Assembly (NCBI GenBank): GCA_900544525.1
Contig: UQVN01000136.1
Coordinates: 1-8,700, forward strand
Source: an uncultured Eubacteriales bacterium
Lineage (GTDB): Bacteria; Bacillota; Clostridia; Lachnospirales; Lachnospiraceae
Reading direction: 5' to 3'
Length of the DNA stretch: 8,700 bases
The notes under the pieces are model-generated. The model was not told where the DNA came from. It made no database searches and saw only the letters and a program-made list of their open reading frames with translations. Below are positions 6,035-8,700 of the stretch, piece after piece. Each line of letters opens with the position of its first letter. Positions within the stretch are counted from its first letter, which is position 1. The position numbers were made by a program, and so were the translations under genes.

Positions 6035-6631
6035 TCAATCTTCTATTTCAACCTTTTTCGCTAATACATTCAACCAGAGTTTATCATTACGATCGCTTCG
6101 AACATCTTCTGACTTCCATATGTCGATGATCTCAAATCCTTCTACTTTCGCAAAGAGTTCTTTAATATCACTTTTCTCATAATCAGTAAAATAACGCTCA
6201 TTGCGGTATCCCTCAAAATCTCCTTTTTTTACAGAGAAATATAAGATACCATTCATCTCAAGTGCTTTGCGTATTTTACGAAGAATTTCTGGCATTTTCT
6301 TAGACGATACATGGACTAAAGACGCACACGCCCATATCCCTTCGAATACCTCGTCAAAATCCAGTTCTTCAAATTTCATATTTAGAACTTCTAACCCTGT
6401 ATGAATTTCCGCTAAGGCACACATCTCTTCTGAACCATCAAGCGCTGTCACATCATATCCACGTTCTAGCATCTCAAGGCTATCTCTTCCTGAGCCACAT
6501 CCCAAATCTAAAACTGCTCCACCTTCTGGTACCAATTCTAGAAATCGATCAAGTGCTTCTTTCATACTTAAATTTACTGTTGTTTCAAAATACATGTTTG
6601 CATACTTATTATAATAATCTATCGAGTCCAA
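6035..6631 (-). CDS. Class I SAM-dependent methyltransferase (Methyltransf_25/11 type)
   Basis: A 198-residue soluble Rossmann-fold methyltransferase. Motif I VLDLGCGSGRD (40-50) binds the methionine part of SAM. D65 in TALDGSEEM is the ribose-binding acidic residue after strand 2. FEGIWACASLVHV (97-109) is the motif IV region, and ILYFSVKKG (129-137) is strand 5. The N-terminus YYNKYANMYFETTVN is typical of small methyltransferases of this group. The substrate (small molecule, tRNA or protein) cannot be read. Translation starts at TTG (6629-6631) with AAAAGGGGG ten bases upstream. The next in-frame ATG, residue 13, has no ribosome site and would cut the conserved start. A promoter lies 60-90 nt upstream and a terminator follows directly, so it is a single-gene unit. 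Confidence 0.9.
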   Translation of the reverse strand: MDSIDYYNKYANMYFETTVNLSMKEALDRFLELVPEGGAVLDLGCGSGRDSLEMLERGYDVTALDGSEEMCALAEIHTGLEVLNMKFEELDFDEVFEGIWACASLVHVSSKKMPEILRKIRKALEMNGILYFSVKKGDFEGYRNERYFTDYEKSDIKELFAKVEGFEIIDIWKSEDVRSDRNDKLWLNVLAKKVEIED

Positions 6632-6641
6632 TTATTTTGTG

Positions 6642-6649
6642 CCCCCTTT
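6642..6649 (-). promoter_or_regulatory. Weak ribosome site deciding the TTG start of the methyltransferase
   Basis: AAAGGGGG on the minus strand lies 10 nt upstream of the TTG codon at 6629-6631. It is an imperfect Shine-Dalgarno match. With the TTG codon it suggests low translation. No ATG or GTG in the right frame is better placed. Confidence 0.5.
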
Positions 6650-6688
6650 TCTATCTGGCTCCGTTTTTGAAAATCTGTTATCACAAGT

Positions 6689-6716
6689 ATTCTACCATAT
6701 TGTCACAAAATTACAA
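6689..6716 (-). promoter_or_regulatory. Promoter of the methyltransferase gene
   Basis: The minus strand carries TTGTAA (6716 to 6711), a 16-bp spacer ending TGG, and TAGAAT (6694 to 6689). This makes an extended -10 (TGnTAGAAT). The predicted start is near 6682, a leader of about 50 nt. The rest of 6717-6848 is AT-rich and holds no gene and no convincing terminator for cvfB. Confidence 0.6.
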
Positions 6717-6848
6717 TTCCTTTCACAAAAAAAATCTTTGTTTCTTATAGGAATTCCTCAAAAAATATAAAATATGCCCCTATTTTTCTCTAGCAAATTC
6801 TCGTTTTCTTTGTTTTATTGAGAAAATTTCTTAAAATAATACTTTCCT

Positions 6849-7685
6849 TTATTTTAATGAAATCCCATCTTCTGTTATCTCAATTTTTTCTTGCTTTAAT
6901 AAGTGACCGATTGCTCTCTTGAAAGAAGCCTTACTGATTCCAAATTCTCTCTTAATTGCCTCTGGATCACTTTTATCATGAAATGGTAGAAATCCACCTT
7001 CTTCTCTTAATAACTCTTCTATCATTTCACTGTCAATTTCAAGTTGCATATAAGCTTTCTCTCGAATACTTAAATCTAATTTTCCATCTTCTCTAACACG
7101 GATAACTCTTGCTTCTACTTGATCTCCTACTCTTAAAGGACGGAACAATTCTTTTTCTGGAATCAAACCATGATACTGATTTTCTACAGCCACGAAAGCT
7201 CCAATTCCTTCTTTTCTTCCGTAAATAATTCCTGCTACTTTGTCATCTTTTTGGAAAGGACTATTAGAAGAAAGCTTTTCATATACTTTCATAGAAGCAC
7301 ATAAACGCTTGCTCTTATCAATATATAAAGTAACAAGATAGCTTCTGCCCTTTTCCACCTTTCCAACTTGCTCTTTAAAAGGCAATAAAAGATCTTTATC
7401 AAGACCCCAGTCTAAAAATGCTCCTATTTTAGCAGTATCTTTTACCTTTAATACCGCTAATTCTCCTAGCATAATCGCTGGTTCTTTCGTTGTAGCAATA
7501 ATACGGTCCTCAGAATCTTTATAAATAAAGACTTCTACGGAATCTCCCTTTTTTACCCCATCTGGAACCTGTCTTTTAGGAAGTAAAATCGTATTTTTTG
7601 TCTCGAAATCACTTTCTCCTAAATAAACTCCAAAATCTGTCTGTTTGACCACATATAAAACTTGCTTTTCTCCTAATCGTATCAT
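6849..7685 (-). CDS. cvfB: CvfB/YitL family S1 RNA-binding protein
   Basis: A 278-residue protein with the CvfB layout: three S1-like OB folds (about 1-66, 72-135 and 144-208) and a C-terminal winged helix (about 220-278, with DPEAIKREFGISKASFKRAIGHLLKQ). The third S1 domain is the clearest (KVAGIIYGRKEGIGAFV through KLDLSIREK). In Staphylococcus aureus CvfB binds RNA and affects virulence-factor expression; in other Firmicutes its role is poorly defined, probably RNA binding or turnover. It is probably cytosolic. The start ATG has AAGGAAG four bases upstream (7690-7696). It follows the thioesterase gene by 41 bp with no promoter or terminator visible between them, so the two are likely co-transcribed. 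Length and domain order are normal for the family. Confidence 0.92.
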   Translation of the reverse strand: MIRLGEKQVLYVVKQTDFGVYLGESDFETKNTILLPKRQVPDGVKKGDSVEVFIYKDSEDRIIATTKEPAIMLGELAVLKVKDTAKIGAFLDWGLDKDLLLPFKEQVGKVEKGRSYLVTLYIDKSKRLCASMKVYEKLSSNSPFQKDDKVAGIIYGRKEGIGAFVAVENQYHGLIPEKELFRPLRVGDQVEARVIRVREDGKLDLSIREKAYMQLEIDSEMIEELLREEGGFLPFHDKSDPEAIKREFGISKASFKRAIGHLLKQEKIEITEDGISLK

Positions 7686-7726
7686 AAAACTTCCTTTCTT
7701 CCTACTCCTATTTCTTATCTATCTTC

Positions 7727-8536
7727 CTACTTAAAACGCTCAAATTCAATTACCACATAAGGCTTTTGCGCTGTATCACAAAATTCTACAACACAAGTAT
7801 CTTCTCCTTGCCAGACCTTTGGAACAATCTCATCATGAAGCTTGGCCGCTTTTTTATAATCTGCACGCATGCATTTAACGGCAAAATCCTTTGGCAAATA
7901 CTCCTCAGCAAAAATAATATACTGACTGTTATTTACATGGTCATTTGTGTCAATATGAGCTTTTAAAATAGAAAATGTATCGTATTCTTTCATTTCTTTT
8001 GGTATTTTAATTTTTCTTCCTTTGTACTCCATTGGAAGTGGTTTCCCTATTCCATACATCTTCACATCATCGTTCGTAATTCTTACCGGTTTTTCTGTCT
8101 CGGTATTCACAAGAAACCAAATAGAATTGGCTCTTGCAATGGTAACCCCATCTTTATCTATCATAGCAAAATTTCGATAAGCATACAAATCATTTTTATT
8201 GCGAATTCTTATAGATACATTACTTTCTTCTATGCTAGTCATTGACTGCTCACCATGAATCGGCTTTTCCTTTCCCCGTTCCTTAACGCTCATAATATCA
8301 TATGGCCATGTTGTAATTGTTAATTCCTCTCCAAAAACTGGATAACGTTCTACTTCAATCTGCCATGCACATAAAAACCAAACTTTTTTCTTCTCTTCTA
8401 ATATTTCAATTCCACAACCTACATCTTCTGAATGAAAGGTGCTACAATCTTGAAAATATTTTACAATCTGTGCCATATCTACTCTTTTTTCTGCGTTAAC
8501 TTCACTATAGCGGACTCTTATTGTCATTTGATACAT
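7727..8536 (-). CDS. Acyl-ACP thioesterase (FatA/FatB-like, PF01643)
   Basis: This enzyme hydrolyses acyl-ACP to free fatty acid and ACP, ending type II fatty-acid elongation in the cytosol. The 269-residue protein has the double-hotdog layout. The N-terminal half contains RVRYSEVNAEKRVDMAQIVKYFQD and WFLCAWQIEVERYP. The C-terminal half contains HIDTNDHVNNSQYI with D196, N198 and H200, followed by E211/E212, matching the Asp-Asn-His-Glu catalytic set of plant and bacterial members. Between TTWPYD (75-80) and LYAYRNF (117-123) there are 36 residues, where relatives have only a few. This polar stretch lengthens the protein beyond the usual ~235-250. The start ATG has GGGGAG eight bases upstream (8545-8550). 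It is probably the first gene of a unit with cvfB. No convincing promoter is seen between the tRNA terminator and the gene. Confidence 0.9.
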   Translation of the reverse strand: MYQMTIRVRYSEVNAEKRVDMAQIVKYFQDCSTFHSEDVGCGIEILEEKKKVWFLCAWQIEVERYPVFGEELTITTWPYDIMSVKERGKEKPIHGEQSMTSIEESNVSIRIRNKNDLYAYRNFAMIDKDGVTIARANSIWFLVNTETEKPVRITNDDVKMYGIGKPLPMEYKGRKIKIPKEMKEYDTFSILKAHIDTNDHVNNSQYIIFAEEYLPKDFAVKCMRADYKKAAKLHDEIVPKVWQGEDTCVVEFCDTAQKPYVVIEFERFK

Positions 8537-8583
8537 AATGATATCTCCCCTTTCTCACATACCCAAAAAGAAAAAGTAAAACT

Positions 8584-8608
8584 TTATAGGATATTGCTTT
8601 TCCTATAA
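8584..8608. repeat. Inverted repeat upstream of the thioesterase gene
   Basis: TTATAGGA (8584-8591) and TCCTATAA (8601-8608) form a perfect 8-bp inverted repeat with a 9-nt gap, directly after the tRNA terminator. It could be an operator or a leader stem for the thioesterase unit. On the minus strand it is followed by T-rich but interrupted sequence, so a second terminator for the tRNA is a weaker alternative. Confidence 0.35.
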
Positions 8609-8611
8609 CAT

Positions 8612-8641
8612 AAAAAAACCACTACTATTTAGTAGTGGTTT
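8612..8641 (-). terminator. Rho-independent terminator of the tRNA transcript
   Basis: AAACCACTACT (minus 8641 to 8631) pairs with AGTAGTGGTTT (8626 to 8616) around a 4-nt loop. The T-run on the minus strand covers 8618 to 8612. It lies 8 nt after the 3' end of the tRNA-Gln and ends that transcript before the thioesterase gene. Confidence 0.9.
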
Positions 8642-8649
8642 ACTCCTAG

Positions 8650-8700
8650 CTGGGCTAGGAGGATTCGAACCTCCGGATGCTGGAGTCAGAATCCAGTGCC
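8650..8700 (-). tRNA. tRNA-Gln (anticodon CTG), 5' part outside the window
   Basis: The minus strand shows the end of the D-arm region, an anticodon stem CTGGA/TCCAG around loop TTCTGAC (anticodon CTG, reading CAG), a variable region, a T-arm GGAGG-TTCGAAT-CCTCC and the 3' acceptor strand TAGCCCA with discriminator G at 8650. The acceptor sequence is that expected for tRNA-Gln (5' strand TGGGCTA, not in the window). CCA is not encoded (CTA follows), so it must be added by the CCA-adding enzyme. A terminator follows. A tRNA array may continue beyond the right edge. Confidence 0.93.

Noticed and set aside
6721..6780. Terminator for cvfB near the minus-strand T8 run and AGGAATTCCT palindrome
   Set aside because: The palindrome is separated from the T-run by about 17 unpaired bases, and no stem directly precedes the T-run.

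Overview
The window is low-GC DNA with compact Gram-positive signals: purine-rich Shine-Dalgarno boxes, TTGACA/TATAAT-type promoters, hairpin-plus-T-run terminators and a perfect HrcA/CIRCE operator. The gene set (a clostridial-type FtsH, a UPF0371/DUF1846 protein, a CPBP protease, CvfB and a bacterial acyl-ACP thioesterase) points to a Clostridia member, most likely a Lachnospiraceae-like gut anaerobe. The family assignment is inference from protein style. The region looks like chromosomal core or near-core DNA. I see no mobile element, CRISPR array or phage gene.

Every recognisable gene lies on the minus strand, so the window reads from right to left. At the right edge is the 3' part of a tRNA-Gln(CTG) with its own terminator. 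Next come an acyl-ACP thioesterase and cvfB, 41 bp apart and probably co-transcribed. A class I SAM-dependent methyltransferase follows, with its own promoter, a TTG start and a strong terminator. A two-gene unit comes next: a CPBP membrane protease and a beta-phosphoglucomutase-like HAD hydrolase, 15 bp apart, behind a region with repeated TTTTGTATAGAA boxes. A DUF1846 gene (GTG start) follows with an extended -10 promoter and a roughly 160-nt leader with two hairpins. Last is ftsH, preceded by a perfect CIRCE element just downstream of its -10 region.

The most interesting non-coding signals are four. (1) CIRCE control of ftsH implies that this membrane protease belongs to the HrcA heat-shock regulon here. 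(2) A consensus-like promoter lies between the DUF1846 stop codon and the shared terminator. It would drive a ~145-nt RNA with two hairpins, a candidate independent small RNA. (3) Direct and inverted 12-16 bp boxes lie in front of the protease/HAD unit and look like an operator. (4) The DUF1846 leader is structured.

The main coding oddity is an apparent ~35-residue polar insertion inside the N-terminal hotdog half of the acyl-ACP thioesterase. The genes do not form one pathway: they are separate short units for membrane proteostasis, RNA binding, fatty-acid release and unassigned enzymes. No complete novel multi-gene system is evident.
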